64,000 bases of DNA from Winogradskyella pelagia (GCF_017581965.1 NZ_JAGEVF010000001.1:1-64000), one strand, 5' to 3'; positions 1 through 7,969 are shown, numbered from the stretch's first letter. Notes: generated from the letters alone by a model not told the origin. Translations and numbers: made by a program.

Positions 1-57
1 AGTAGACCTTTGGTTGAGATAGCCGCTTGCGGACAAACTAAATGCTTAAATTAGACC

Positions 58-792
58 ATGATTAAGTTTTTTCGTAAAATTAGATACGACCTTATTGAAA
101 AAAATAAAACTAGAAAGTATCTTAAATATGCCGTTGGAGAAATTGTCCTTGTGGTTATCGGGATTTTAATTGCTTTACAGATTAATAATTGGAACGAAAA
201 CCTGAAAAACAAAAAGGAAGAAATTTCTGTACTAAAGGAATTGTTAAGTGATTCCAAAACAAATCTTTTAAGTTTGGAAGAAGATGTCTTTTTAAACCAA
301 AGAGCTATTAGTTCTAATATTTTGATTAATGATATTCTTATAAACGAAAGGCCTTATAATGATTCCTTGGACATACATTTTGGAAACATTCAATATAACA
401 CACAGTTTACCCTCAATACAGCTGGTTATGAAAATCTAAAGTCTCGTGGATTTGAAATAATATCAAACGATTCATTAAGAAAGTCCATTATTAATGTCTA
501 TGATAGGTGGTTTGATTTTATTGATGATTTAGGAGATATGAATAACACAGTAAGTTTAGAGCAATTTAATCCTAGTTATAAGTTTTATTTTAAAAATTTT
601 GAACGTGATTTAGAAGCATTATATGCCTCATTTAAACCTCAGGATTATGAAAAACTGATTCAAAATAATGCATTTTTAAAATTGATTAGAGAACAGAAGT
701 ATAATAACGAGTATACCATTCAGGCTTTAGACATGGGTATAACTCAAATAAAAGAACTAATAGCTCAGTTGGAAACTGAATTAGAAAAATAA
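58..792 (+). CDS. DUF6090 family membrane-anchored protein
   Basis: A 244-residue protein of the flavobacterial DUF6090 type; its biochemical function is unknown. The N-terminal 40 residues are basic, then one hydrophobic segment (about residues 27-43) is followed by the family hallmark ALQINNWNE. The rest is a charged, mostly helical domain (about 45-244) ending in a Glu/Lys-rich tail, so it is probably a single-span inner-membrane protein with a soluble C-terminal domain. The ATG at 58 is the only sensible start before the membrane segment. It is the first of three + strand genes separated by hairpin-rich spacers and may be a mobile cassette gene. Family assignment is good; function unknown. 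Confidence 0.85.
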   Translation: MIKFFRKIRYDLIEKNKTRKYLKYAVGEIVLVVIGILIALQINNWNENLKNKKEEISVLKELLSDSKTNLLSLEEDVFLNQRAISSNILINDILINERPYNDSLDIHFGNIQYNTQFTLNTAGYENLKSRGFEIISNDSLRKSIINVYDRWFDFIDDLGDMNNTVSLEQFNPSYKFYFKNFERDLEALYASFKPQDYEKLIQNNAFLKLIREQKYNNEYTIQALDMGITQIKELIAQLETELEK

Positions 793-797
793 CGAAA

Positions 798-926
798 GCA
801 CAACATCGTGTATAGCTCATTGCGACTGAATTCCTAATCGGAATTCATTGCAATTTGCTATCTTTCGAATACGGCGAAAAATCATAGCTGATTTTCCGCA
901 ACGAGTCATACACAAACAAGTTGTGT
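798..926 (+). repeat. attC-like cassette spacer, site 1
   Basis: The spacer starts with GCACAAC (798-804) and ends with GTTGTGT (920-926). The outer arms, 799-824 and 897-925, are imperfect inverted repeats: CACAAC, GTGTAT, CTC and TTGCG on the left are mirrored on the right. Inside are two further hairpins, GAATTCC/GGAATTC (830-848) and CGAAAAATCA/TGATTTTCCG around 874-898. Terminal RYYYAAC/GTTRRRY-like cores plus a long imperfect hairpin are what integron attC sites look like, but each core departs from that consensus at one base. The next gene starts 9 bp after the right core. Structure seen; role inferred. Confidence 0.5.
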
Positions 927-934
927 TTAATTAA

Positions 935-1570
935 ATGAAACTATACAAATATCATACTGTTAATAAAAATCTAGTTTGGAGTTTATCTAACTCTAAGAAT
1001 TGGTATAGCAAGCTGCTATACTTAAATGACCCATACGAAGTATTTTTTGAAGACAATACTGGAACAGAAGTTTATAAAAATTTTAAAGAAAAGTTATGTG
1101 TTTGTAGCTTTTCTAAAAATAAAGAAGAAATATTAATGTGGTCTCACTATGCAGATGAACATAGAGGTGTATGTTTAGAATTTGACTGCATTGAAGACGA
1201 TGACTTTAATGGTTCAATTCATCACATAAACTACGATAATAAAATATCATCGATACAAGAAGTTAAAGTCACCAAAACTGGACATTTGTCTATAAACCTA
1301 GATTCAAATGGTAAATGGTTGAATCAGAAATTAGAAACTTGGAAATACGAAGACGAAGCGAGAAAAATAATGATTGAGGAGAACTCCAATTTGAAAGGTG
1401 TAGCTAGAGATTTTCCAGGTAAATTAATCGCAATTTATTTTGGTATTAATGCAAGTCAGTTTGATATTGACCTAGTAAAAAAAATAACTAAAGATTATGA
1501 AGGGTTGAAATATTTTAGAGTCAAATTGGGAATAAATTCTGGAAAAATGTCAGTACAAGAAGAAATATAA
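935..1570 (+). CDS. DUF2971 domain-containing protein
   Basis: A 211-residue soluble protein of the DUF2971 family, recognised by LNDPYE near the N-terminus, the central MWSHYADEHRGVCLEF stretch (about residues 67-83) and the later WKYEDEAR motif (about 144-151). No signal peptide or membrane segment. The molecular function is not established; DUF2971 genes often sit in accessory, mobile or defence-associated contexts (family knowledge). It is flanked on both sides by attC-like spacers and has no partner gene, which fits a single-gene cassette. The ATG at 935 lies 9 bp after the left spacer and leaves almost no leader. Confidence 0.85.
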   Translation: MKLYKYHTVNKNLVWSLSNSKNWYSKLLYLNDPYEVFFEDNTGTEVYKNFKEKLCVCSFSKNKEEILMWSHYADEHRGVCLEFDCIEDDDFNGSIHHINYDNKISSIQEVKVTKTGHLSINLDSNGKWLNQKLETWKYEDEARKIMIEENSNLKGVARDFPGKLIAIYFGINASQFDIDLVKKITKDYEGLKYFRVKLGINSGKMSVQEEI

Positions 1571-1574
1571 CTAA

Positions 1575-1717
1575 ACACAACAATGGCTATAAGTAATTGC
1601 TTGTTCTCACCTACTTGTAAAATGCCTTCGTAATTTTCTCGCGTTCGTTATTGTTTACTAATTTAGTTCCTAGGCAGGCAATACACGAGCGAAGCAAACC
1701 TAACCCAAGCGTTGTAT
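1575..1717 (+). repeat. attC-like cassette spacer, site 2
   Basis: The spacer opens with ACACAAC (1575-1581) and closes with GTTGTAT (1711-1717). The sequence just inside the left end, ACAACAATGGCTA, recurs at 2226 after the next gene, and the position and orientation relative to the preceding stop codon match site 1. The inner sequence around 1640-1705 (TCGCGTTCGTTATTG against CAATACACGAGCGAAG) can fold back imperfectly. It contains no ORF of note. The match to canonical attC cores is imperfect, and no integrase is in the window. Confidence 0.45.
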
Positions 1718-1748
1718 TACATTATATCAATAAAAATAGAGCTGAAGA

Positions 1749-2219
1749 ATGATAAAAGGACTTTTTGAAACTCATTTATTCGTTGAAAATCTTGAACGTT
1801 CTACAGAATTTTATTCAACTGTTTTAAAACTTGAACAGTTTCTTTACGAAGAAGAAAGAAGAGCTGCCTTGTTTTGGATTGGAGATAAACCAAGACAATC
1901 ATTTTTAGGGCTTTGGGAAAAACCAAAAGATGAAATTGACTTAAGGCATTTTGCTTTTGAGTGCGACTGGGAATGGATTTTAAATGAATCTGTTGACTTT
2001 CTAAAATCTCATAAAATCAGTTTTTGGAATTTTTTAGGTGACAATTCAGAAAAACCAATGGTTTTTGCAAATATTCCAGCTATCGCCATTTACTTTTCAG
2101 ATCCTGACGGACATTATTTAGAATTTATCGGAAAACTACCCGGAAAGTATAGACCAGAAAAAGGGAGTATGGTAGTTTCCTATGAAGAGTGGCAAGAATT
2201 AGAGAAAAATTTAAAATAA
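1749..2219 (+). CDS. VOC family (glyoxalase-like) protein
   Basis: A 156-residue protein of the vicinal oxygen chelate fold. The N-terminal HLFVENLERSTEFYSTVL is the classic first beta-alpha unit, and DPDGHYLEFIG (about residues 117-127) is the last strand with the typical metal-ligand Glu. The substrate cannot be told from sequence; relatives include lactoylglutathione lyases, dioxygenases and resistance proteins. No signal peptide. It stands alone between spacer site 2 and a half-site at 2224, which suits a cassette cargo gene. Start ATG at 1749, 32 bp after the site 2 core. Confidence 0.85.
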   Translation: MIKGLFETHLFVENLERSTEFYSTVLKLEQFLYEEERRAALFWIGDKPRQSFLGLWEKPKDEIDLRHFAFECDWEWILNESVDFLKSHKISFWNFLGDNSEKPMVFANIPAIAIYFSDPDGHYLEFIGKLPGKYRPEKGSMVVSYEEWQELEKNLK

Positions 2220-2223
2220 CGCG

Positions 2224-2250
2224 ATACAACAATGGCTACAAGTAGTACTG
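2224..2250 (+). repeat. attC-like half-site, site 3 left end only
   Basis: Five bases after the VOC stop codon, ATACAACAATGGCTACAAG repeats the left end of site 2 almost exactly. A matching right core (GTTGT) was not found before the next gene at 2390, so the site looks truncated or decayed, marking the end of the cassette-like run. The rest of the 170-bp gap shows no ORF or clear hairpin. Confidence 0.4.
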
Positions 2251-2389
2251 TTATGCTTTAGCAAATAACAAGCTCAGAACAGGCCTCTGAATATTACTTG
2301 CATCAGATTTCCATCAAAAAAATAGTAACTTTAATTCTTTAAGTGATGGTGATTCCAGACCGTCAACAAAAACGAGGGCAATAGTGGTA

Positions 2390-3904
2390 ATGACAAAATC
2401 TGTAATAACCTTTCTTTTTATAGTTTCAGTATTTATGGCTTTTGGGCAAAGCGTGGACCAACCATTTGCTCAAAAAAAAATGAAAAAAGACCTTGAGGTG
2501 TTTAAAGACATTAGGCTAAAAGCCAATTCTGGGCTTTATAAATACCGAACAAAAAAACAGATTGATAGTCTTTACATTTGGGCTGAGAATGAAATTGACA
2601 AGGCTTCCATCTATCGCGATTTTTACAACATTATTTGTAAATTGACCGATTTTGAAGGGAGCCTACATAACTCTACTAGTTTACCTTCAAAATTCCGGAA
2701 AAGTTTAAGAGAGGAATCTTACGGTTATTTCCCCTACCCAATCAAATGGATTGAGGGAAAATGGAGGATAAATTTTGATAAAGGTAATATTCCCTTAGGC
2801 GCTGAAATCATAAGCATCAATAATGAGAAGATTTACGACATCATTACAAACTTATATAAATATTATACGACGGATGGTGTAAACACCACAGGGAAACGCA
2901 TAGGAATAGACATTAGTTTTAGTAAATATTATCGTTTTAATTATGGATTAAAGGACGAATTTATAATTGAATATAAGACAATACATTCGAATGAAATCAA
3001 AAAAACCTCACTCAGCAGTGTCGCCTACAAAGACTTTTACAAAAATGTAAACAAGAGATATTCAAAACCCTTTGATTATGTCAACCATAAAGATTGGAAG
3101 GAAAATGAAACCTATACCTATGAAATGGCGAATAAACATACTGGGATTTTAACCGTAAATGATTTTGGATTAGGAAATGAAGAAAACCCCAAACACTTAA
3201 AATATGTCTCCTTTTTAGACAGTGTGTTTACAAGCCTAAAACATCATAATATTAAAAATTTAATTGTGGATGTTCGTTATAATGGTGGTGGAGATGACCC
3301 AAATGATTTGGTAACATATTCGTATCTAACGCAAAGGAATTTTCAGGAAAACAAAAGGGCATGGATTAGTTTTGAGAAAATCCCACTATTGAGATACATT
3401 GATTTCTGGTTGCCAAAATTTTTAAGACCTCTTTTCGTGGGTTCCTACAACAAAGACTTTAAAGAGGAATTTCCCTTGGAGAAAAATGGAAAATTTTGTC
3501 AAGATGAAAATAGTGCAGACCATTTTGTGAGAATACCCAATAAAAATGCTTTTACTGGTAATATTTATCTACTTATAAGTCCTAGAGTGGCTTCTGCTGG
3601 TAGTTTATTTGCTGCTATGGTCAATGGCAATAAGAATACTACGAGCATTGGAGAAGAGACAATGGGTGGCTATTATGGGCATAATGGACATACACCATTA
3701 GCTTACAAATTACCCAAATCTAAAATCGTAGTTTATTTTTCCGTTGTAAATTTAGAACAAGATGTTCCTAAAAAATCAAATCAATATTACAATAGAGGAA
3801 TTATCCCAGACATTGAGGTATCACAATCTTTGGCGGATTTTCTAATCCATGAAGACACACAATTAAATTATGTGCTCAAACTTATAGAAAATAAAGATAA
3901 ATGA
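2390..3904 (+). CDS. S41 family peptidase, secreted
   Basis: A C-terminal-processing-type serine protease of about 504 residues. An N-terminal signal peptide ends near FMAFGQS. A helical N-terminal region is followed by a PDZ-like segment (PLGAEIISINNEKI, about residues 127-141) and the peptidase core with VDVRYNGGG (about 300) and SPRVASAGSLFAA (about 400), whose Ser after Ala is the likely nucleophile. The tail GIIPDIEV is typical of the family. The frame also has a GTG at 2384, but ATG 2390 sits better behind the purine-rich GAGGG. The stop overlaps the next gene by 4 bp (ATGA), so the two are translationally coupled. Substrate unknown. Confidence 0.85.
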   Translation: MTKSVITFLFIVSVFMAFGQSVDQPFAQKKMKKDLEVFKDIRLKANSGLYKYRTKKQIDSLYIWAENEIDKASIYRDFYNIICKLTDFEGSLHNSTSLPSKFRKSLREESYGYFPYPIKWIEGKWRINFDKGNIPLGAEIISINNEKIYDIITNLYKYYTTDGVNTTGKRIGIDISFSKYYRFNYGLKDEFIIEYKTIHSNEIKKTSLSSVAYKDFYKNVNKRYSKPFDYVNHKDWKENETYTYEMANKHTGILTVNDFGLGNEENPKHLKYVSFLDSVFTSLKHHNIKNLIVDVRYNGGGDDPNDLVTYSYLTQRNFQENKRAWISFEKIPLLRYIDFWLPKFLRPLFVGSYNKDFKEEFPLEKNGKFCQDENSADHFVRIPNKNAFTGNIYLLISPRVASAGSLFAAMVNGNKNTTSIGEETMGGYYGHNGHTPLAYKLPKSKIVVYFSVVNLEQDVPKKSNQYYNRGIIPDIEVSQSLADFLIHEDTQLNYVLKLIENKDK

Positions 3905-4473
3905 GATATTTAATAAAACAAGCTACACTTTTACCTTTACTTTTTTTTATTCCTGTCTTTGTAGCTGGATTTTTAGTGCCTGATTACGATTTAATTAAAC
4001 AACACGGTAGCGAAATTACTGTGACCTCATTTGAAACTGCAAAGCTCATTATTAATACGGGAGCTATTCTAACTGGATTATCGTGTATTATTCTTGCTTT
4101 TGGAATCATCGTGAATTTTAAAAAATACTACGTTTTAAGTGGCTTAATAGCCGTTTTTGGAGTCTCAATGGTTTCTAACGGAATTTACCCAATGGGTACG
4201 CTTATGCATGGGTTTTATGGCATTGGACTAACTCTAATGATAATTCCATTTATTGCATGCTATGAGTTAAAGAATGAGGACGTCAAAAAGGTGTTCTTTA
4301 AAATTTCGCTCATATCAGGTTTCATTATTTTTATCTACTTATGGTCCATGCTCGTAGGACTAGACCCAGCTAATTATAGAGGGTTAACCCAGCGCCTGGC
4401 AAGTTTATTTATATTTGGATGGTTAGCATACCTCGCTTTTCAGTTTTATAAACTGTTACCTGTAAAAGACTAA
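3901..4473 (+). CDS. DUF998 domain-containing membrane protein
   Basis: A 190-residue integral membrane protein with about six hydrophobic segments spread evenly along its length, including LLPLLFFIPVFVAGFLVP at the N-terminus. The composition and the HGSEITVT loop after the first span match the DUF998 family, whose function is not established. The start codon overlaps the stop of the S41 peptidase (ATGA at 3901-3904), so the pair forms an operon, perhaps linking a secreted protease with a membrane partner (inference). Confidence 0.75.
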   Translation: MRYLIKQATLLPLLFFIPVFVAGFLVPDYDLIKQHGSEITVTSFETAKLIINTGAILTGLSCIILAFGIIVNFKKYYVLSGLIAVFGVSMVSNGIYPMGTLMHGFYGIGLTLMIIPFIACYELKNEDVKKVFFKISLISGFIIFIYLWSMLVGLDPANYRGLTQRLASLFIFGWLAYLAFQFYKLLPVKD

Positions 4474-4648
4474 CTGTAATTATTAGATAACACTAAATCT
4501 ATTTTTGATATCCATAACTATAACAAGGAATCAATTTCTCTTCCTTCTCTCTGTTGCCGTTGTGTTTATTTAATTTGTATTTGTTAAATTAGATGAAATC
4601 ATGCAATACTATCCTGGCCCTGTATTAGTATTTGCTTAAAACAATAAA

Positions 4649-5044
4649 ATGACCCATTACGAGAAGAAACTTCATAGGATGCGTAGGGATGTTTATTCAA
4701 ACGAAGGGCAAATTAATACCGCAATTGGTATTAGAAACTATATCGAAAATAATTATGAAATCAATTTAAATTTAGATTTACTGTCCTGTGTTCAATGTGT
4801 TTCTAAATATCATATGTTGCGCCTGTTCAAAAAGTATTATGGCCAGACACCAAGACAATATTTAATGGATAAACGTATTGAGAAATCTAAAGATCATCTT
4901 ATAAACGGGTTATCGGTAACTGCGACCTGTTTCGCTGTTGGATTTGAAAGCCTTGGCTCATTTAGTTCGTTATTTAAAACTAAAACAGGGAAATCACCAA
5001 GTGTATTTCAAAAAGAGCAACTTTCGAGAAGGAAAATAAAGTAA
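4649..5044 (+). CDS. AraC-type HTH regulator, DNA-binding domain only
   Basis: A 131-residue protein made up almost entirely of the double helix-turn-helix AraC domain (about residues 20-122). SKYHMLRLFKKYYGQTPRQYL spans the first motif and FAVGFESLGSFSSLFKTKTGKSP the second, with the conserved GFES..SF..LFK..G.SP pattern. There is no N-terminal sensing domain, so it either responds without a ligand or depends on a partner. It lies 38 bp upstream of a VOC protein on the same strand, which is its most likely co-transcribed partner. Confidence 0.88.
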   Translation: MTHYEKKLHRMRRDVYSNEGQINTAIGIRNYIENNYEINLNLDLLSCVQCVSKYHMLRLFKKYYGQTPRQYLMDKRIEKSKDHLINGLSVTATCFAVGFESLGSFSSLFKTKTGKSPSVFQKEQLSRRKIK

Positions 5045-5082
5045 AGGTTCTGAACTTTGAAAAATCATTTAACTAATTAATC

Positions 5083-5478
5083 ATGAAAGTAACACTAATT
5101 AGCATTCCGGTAAGAGACCAAGAAAAAGCTTTAAGATTCTACACAGAGAAATTAGGATTTATAAAAAAGAAGGATTTACCACTTGGAGGAGGTAACAGAT
5201 GGCTAACCTTAGTTTCCCCAGAATGGCAAGATGGTCCAGAATTAGTATTGGAGCCCGCCCCTAATCATTTTGAACCCTCCAAGGTATATCAAGATGCATT
5301 AATGGAAGCAGGATACCCATATACTCAATTTGATTCTGAAAACGTTGAAGCAGACTACAAGAGATTGAAAGAATTAGGTGTGGAATTTAGTATGAAACCC
5401 ACTGAAATGGGTACAGTTAAAGTTGCTGTTTTTAATGATACCTGTGGAAACAATATTCAAATAGTAGAAACCTTATAA
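5083..5478 (+). CDS. VOC family protein
   Basis: A 131-residue single-domain glyoxalase/bleomycin-resistance-like protein. IPVRDQEKALRFYTEKLGF forms the first unit and GTVKVAVFNDTCGNNIQIVE the last. The internal LELVLEPAPN-like region is common in VOC proteins encoded next to AraC or GyrI-type regulators. Substrate unknown. It follows the small AraC regulator by 38 bp and is probably co-transcribed. It is not closely similar to the VOC protein at 1749. Confidence 0.88.
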   Translation: MKVTLISIPVRDQEKALRFYTEKLGFIKKKDLPLGGGNRWLTLVSPEWQDGPELVLEPAPNHFEPSKVYQDALMEAGYPYTQFDSENVEADYKRLKELGVEFSMKPTEMGTVKVAVFNDTCGNNIQIVETL

Positions 5479-5672
5479 GCTTAATAATTACTATAAAAAA
5501 GCTAGTCAATAGAACGATAAATAGCTAGTTTAGCCTTATGCTTAAGCTGATTTAAAACTTTTTATTATAGTATGCCAAGTGATAACCTTTAATCAAATGA
5601 CTAACCTACTATCTCAAAGCCTACATTAAAGAATGGTAATTCTGCTCAACATATTAGAAGAAGAAATTAGTG

Positions 5673-6008
5673 ATGAAAAAAAAACCAAATAAAGACCAAA
5701 AAACCTATCCAGAAGGCCATTTTGTCGGTATGTGGATGGGAATAGGAATGGCTATTTTCTCAGGAATGGGCATTCCCATTAGTATAGCAACAGGAAACAA
5801 CACCTTTATAGCTATTGGCCCTGCCATTGGTGTAGCTTTTGGCATAGCGGTAGGGCAAAGTGTTGAAAATACCTATAAAAAAGCAGGTAGAATAAGACCG
5901 CTGACCGTTAAAGAAAAGCGCACTAGAAAAATTTTACTTATAGGTGGAATAGTAGCGCTCCTACTTGGTGTTTTAGCATTTACCTTAATTTATTTTAATA
6001 GATTTTAA
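5673..6008 (+). CDS. Small glycine-rich membrane protein
   Basis: A protein of about 111 residues, not recognised as a named family. After a charged N-terminus (KKKPNKDQKTYPEGHF) come two adjacent Gly-rich hydrophobic segments (about residues 20-62) with repeated GxxxG spacings, a basic linker (KEKRTRKI), and a final span (about 88-110). The frame also offers a GTG at 5670; ATG 5673 is preferred. The 190-bp region upstream (5479-5672) holds no clear gene. It may be an accessory membrane protein; no function is assigned. Confidence 0.6.
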   Translation: MKKKPNKDQKTYPEGHFVGMWMGIGMAIFSGMGIPISIATGNNTFIAIGPAIGVAFGIAVGQSVENTYKKAGRIRPLTVKEKRTRKILLIGGIVALLLGVLAFTLIYFNRF

Positions 6009-6026
6009 AATACAATGTAACATTTT

Positions 6027-6068
6027 ATGATTTCTGCATCTAAAGGAAAATTAAACTACAGAAATCAT
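6027..6068 (+). promoter_or_regulatory. Inverted repeat over the hydrolase start codon
   Basis: ATGATTTCTG (6027-6036) and CAGAAATCAT (6059-6068) are perfect 10-bp inverted repeats separated by 22 nt. The right arm includes the first two bases of the ATG at 6067, and the loop carries the purine-rich AAAGGAAAA that would serve as ribosome binding site. In RNA this hairpin would sequester the start codon; in DNA it could be an operator. Structure is seen; the role is inferred. Confidence 0.45.
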
Positions 6069-6867
6069 GAAACAATTTATCTTATGCATTGCGCTAATTA
6101 CCATTGCGGCTTCAATTCAGGCACAAAACAACCAAAGAGTTATTGAGGTAAAAGTCTCTGGTCAAGGGGAACCATTGCTATTTATTCCAGGATTTACTGT
6201 GCCAGGAGACATCTGGGAACCCTTTGTGAAACAACTGGAACAAGATTTTGAGTGCCATGTGATTACACTTGCTGGCTTTGGTGGAAAAACACCAATTGAT
6301 TTTCCTTGGCTTCCACAAGTTAATTCAGCACTTCAAAACTATATCATCGCTAATAACCTAAGCAACGTCACCATTATTGGTCACAGTTTAGGAGGGACAA
6401 TTGCCACATGGTTGGCTAGCAGAGATTCCCTAAATCTCAGACAAATAATTTTAGTAGACGCGCTACCTGCATCAGGTGCATTAATGATACCTAATTTTAA
6501 CCCAGATAATTTAGTCTATGAAAGTCCTTTTAACTCGCAGCAATTAAATATGACGGACGAAGAATTTGCGCAAATGGCAGCTGGCATGTCAAGAGGTATG
6601 AGTCTAAACACATCTTCACAAGAGCAAATAAAAAAATGGATGGTAAATGCCGACCGTAAAACCTATGTCTATGGCTATACAGATTATCTTAAATTAGACC
6701 TCAGAAAAGACTTAAAAAGCATTAATATTCCCGTAACCATAATTGCAGCTGATACACCTTACGGAAAAGATATGGTGACCAAGACCTACCAAAGTCAGTA
6801 CGCCAATTTAAAAACATACGATTTTATTTTAGCAGAAAACGCTGCACATTTTATTATGTTAGACTAA
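6067..6867 (+). CDS. Alpha/beta hydrolase with premature stop codon
   Basis: A secreted alpha/beta-fold hydrolase with a signal peptide (to about residue 19, ASIQAQ). It has the HG-loop-like PGFTVPGDIWEP, the nucleophile elbow GHSLGG (Ser about residue 116) and the catalytic His in ENAAHFIM (about 262). The frame stops at TAA 6865-6867 but stays open past it for 16 more codons (PEWFME...) to a TGA at 6916-6918 that overlaps the sigma-factor start as ATGA. In this family the His motif is normally followed by DQPEWF, so CAA has most likely become TAA. All catalytic residues precede the stop, so activity may survive. It heads the ECF sigma operon. Confidence 0.85.
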   Translation: MKQFILCIALITIAASIQAQNNQRVIEVKVSGQGEPLLFIPGFTVPGDIWEPFVKQLEQDFECHVITLAGFGGKTPIDFPWLPQVNSALQNYIIANNLSNVTIIGHSLGGTIATWLASRDSLNLRQIILVDALPASGALMIPNFNPDNLVYESPFNSQQLNMTDEEFAQMAAGMSRGMSLNTSSQEQIKKWMVNADRKTYVYGYTDYLKLDLRKDLKSINIPVTIIAADTPYGKDMVTKTYQSQYANLKTYDFILAENAAHFIMLD

Positions 6868-6914
6868 CCAGAATGGTTTATGGAACAAATAGAATCGCAA
6901 TTATTGCCTAAAGA

Positions 6915-7403
6915 ATGACCATAGAGAAAGATTTTACTTATATCTATAACACACATGCTCCAAAAGTCCATAGACTTTGCTTGGGTTATGCCTCTGGCAA
7001 CAACGAGCGCGCCAAAGAATGGCTTCAAGAAACTTTTATCAAAGTTTGGAATCATAGGGCCTCTTTTAAAGGAGACGCTTCTGTTGAAACTTGGATCTAT
7101 AGAATTGCGGTGAATACCTGTCTTAGTGATTTACGCAAAAGCAAAAAACATATTCCCGTAAATGAAGGATTGCTTTCTAATCACCTCGATGATGACAACA
7201 ATAATAACGAAGCTCAAATAAACCAAATGTATCGTTGCATAAATCAGCTTACGACACAAAATAAAGCCTTAATTCTACTAGAGTTAGAGGAGATTCCTCA
7301 AGCTACAATTGCTGAAACCACGGGCTTAGCACATGGAACATTACGAACACGCCTAAGCCGCATTAGAAAGGCATTATTAAAATGTATTACAAATGGAAAA
7401 TGA
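6915..7403 (+). CDS. ECF-type RNA polymerase sigma-70 factor
   Basis: A 162-residue group 4 sigma factor. Region 2 (about residues 10-75) has LQETFIKVW and ETWIYRIAVNTCLSDLR; region 4 (about 105-160) has LTTQNKALILLELEE and an HTH ending TLRTRLSRIRKAL. The start overlaps the ancestral stop of the upstream hydrolase (ATGA), and the stop is overlapped by 11 bp by a membrane protein gene. The layout hydrolase-sigma-membrane proteins suggests a self-contained envelope-stress or signal-response operon in which the next gene could restrain the sigma factor (inference). The target promoter is not evident. Confidence 0.92.
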   Translation: MTIEKDFTYIYNTHAPKVHRLCLGYASGNNERAKEWLQETFIKVWNHRASFKGDASVETWIYRIAVNTCLSDLRKSKKHIPVNEGLLSNHLDDDNNNNEAQINQMYRCINQLTTQNKALILLELEEIPQATIAETTGLAHGTLRTRLSRIRKALLKCITNGK

Positions 7404-7944
7404 TACTCTAAAAAACATATGGTCTATACAAGGCAAAGACTTTACGCCTTCCTCTGCTAAAGACATTATCAACAAAGCAAAAAAACAAAGACAAGGGCAG
7501 TATATTGGAATAGGAGTTATGGGTATTACAGTGCTCATTTTAGTAGCGTATTCCATTTACTTTGCCACCACCTTTTGGAACAACTTTACATTAGGATTAG
7601 TCCTAATGATATCAAGTTTACTTTTTAGAATTGTCCTAGAAGTGATTACCGTTTATAAAAAAGAAAATCGGCTCATAGAAATGGATAGTAAATCCTATCA
7701 TTCCTATTTAAAAAGGCATTATAGGTTACGGTTAATTATCAACTATTACATCACACCGCTTTGTTTTATAATTTACGCTTATGGATTTTACTTGCTCCTT
7801 CCCTTTTTTAAACGAGAGTTTTCAAATGGCTTCTATAACTACCTTTTGGTTTCAGGAATTCTATCAATCCTCGTGGTTTTAGGAATTGTAATCAACAGCG
7901 TAGTTAAAGAACGACGATTCTTCAAAGAATTAAGCAATCACTAA
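7393..7944 (+). CDS. Four-span membrane protein, possible anti-sigma partner
   Basis: A 183-residue protein. A cytosolic N-terminus of about 35 residues (IWSIQGKDFTPSSAKDIINKAKKQ) is followed by four hydrophobic segments (about 36-58, 63-88, 113-136 and 147-168) and a basic tail. It overlaps the ECF sigma gene by 11 bp, so the two are tightly coupled. Short soluble N-termini preceding membrane spans are common in anti-sigma factors, and LKNIW-like starts occur in flavobacterial proteins encoded behind ECF sigma genes, but no zinc-binding HxxxCxxC motif is present. The anti-sigma role is inference from context. Confidence 0.65.
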   Translation: MENDTLKNIWSIQGKDFTPSSAKDIINKAKKQRQGQYIGIGVMGITVLILVAYSIYFATTFWNNFTLGLVLMISSLLFRIVLEVITVYKKENRLIEMDSKSYHSYLKRHYRLRLIINYYITPLCFIIYAYGFYLLLPFFKREFSNGFYNYLLVSGILSILVVLGIVINSVVKERRFFKELSNH

Positions 7945-7969
7945 CCCTAGTAAAAACTAAAATCTCGTA

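Noticed and set aside
1..57. Right end of a further cassette spacer before the DUF6090 gene
   Set aside because: No GTTGT core is visible in these 57 bases, so an additional site cannot be supported.
5633..5692. 19-codon frame ending in the next gene
   Set aside because: Too short, no homology recognised, and overlapping a better-supported membrane protein start.
6865..6867. Programmed readthrough or recoding of the TAA in the hydrolase
   Set aside because: No recoding signal is visible; a point mutation of CAA to TAA is simpler. It is kept as a test in the findings, not claimed.
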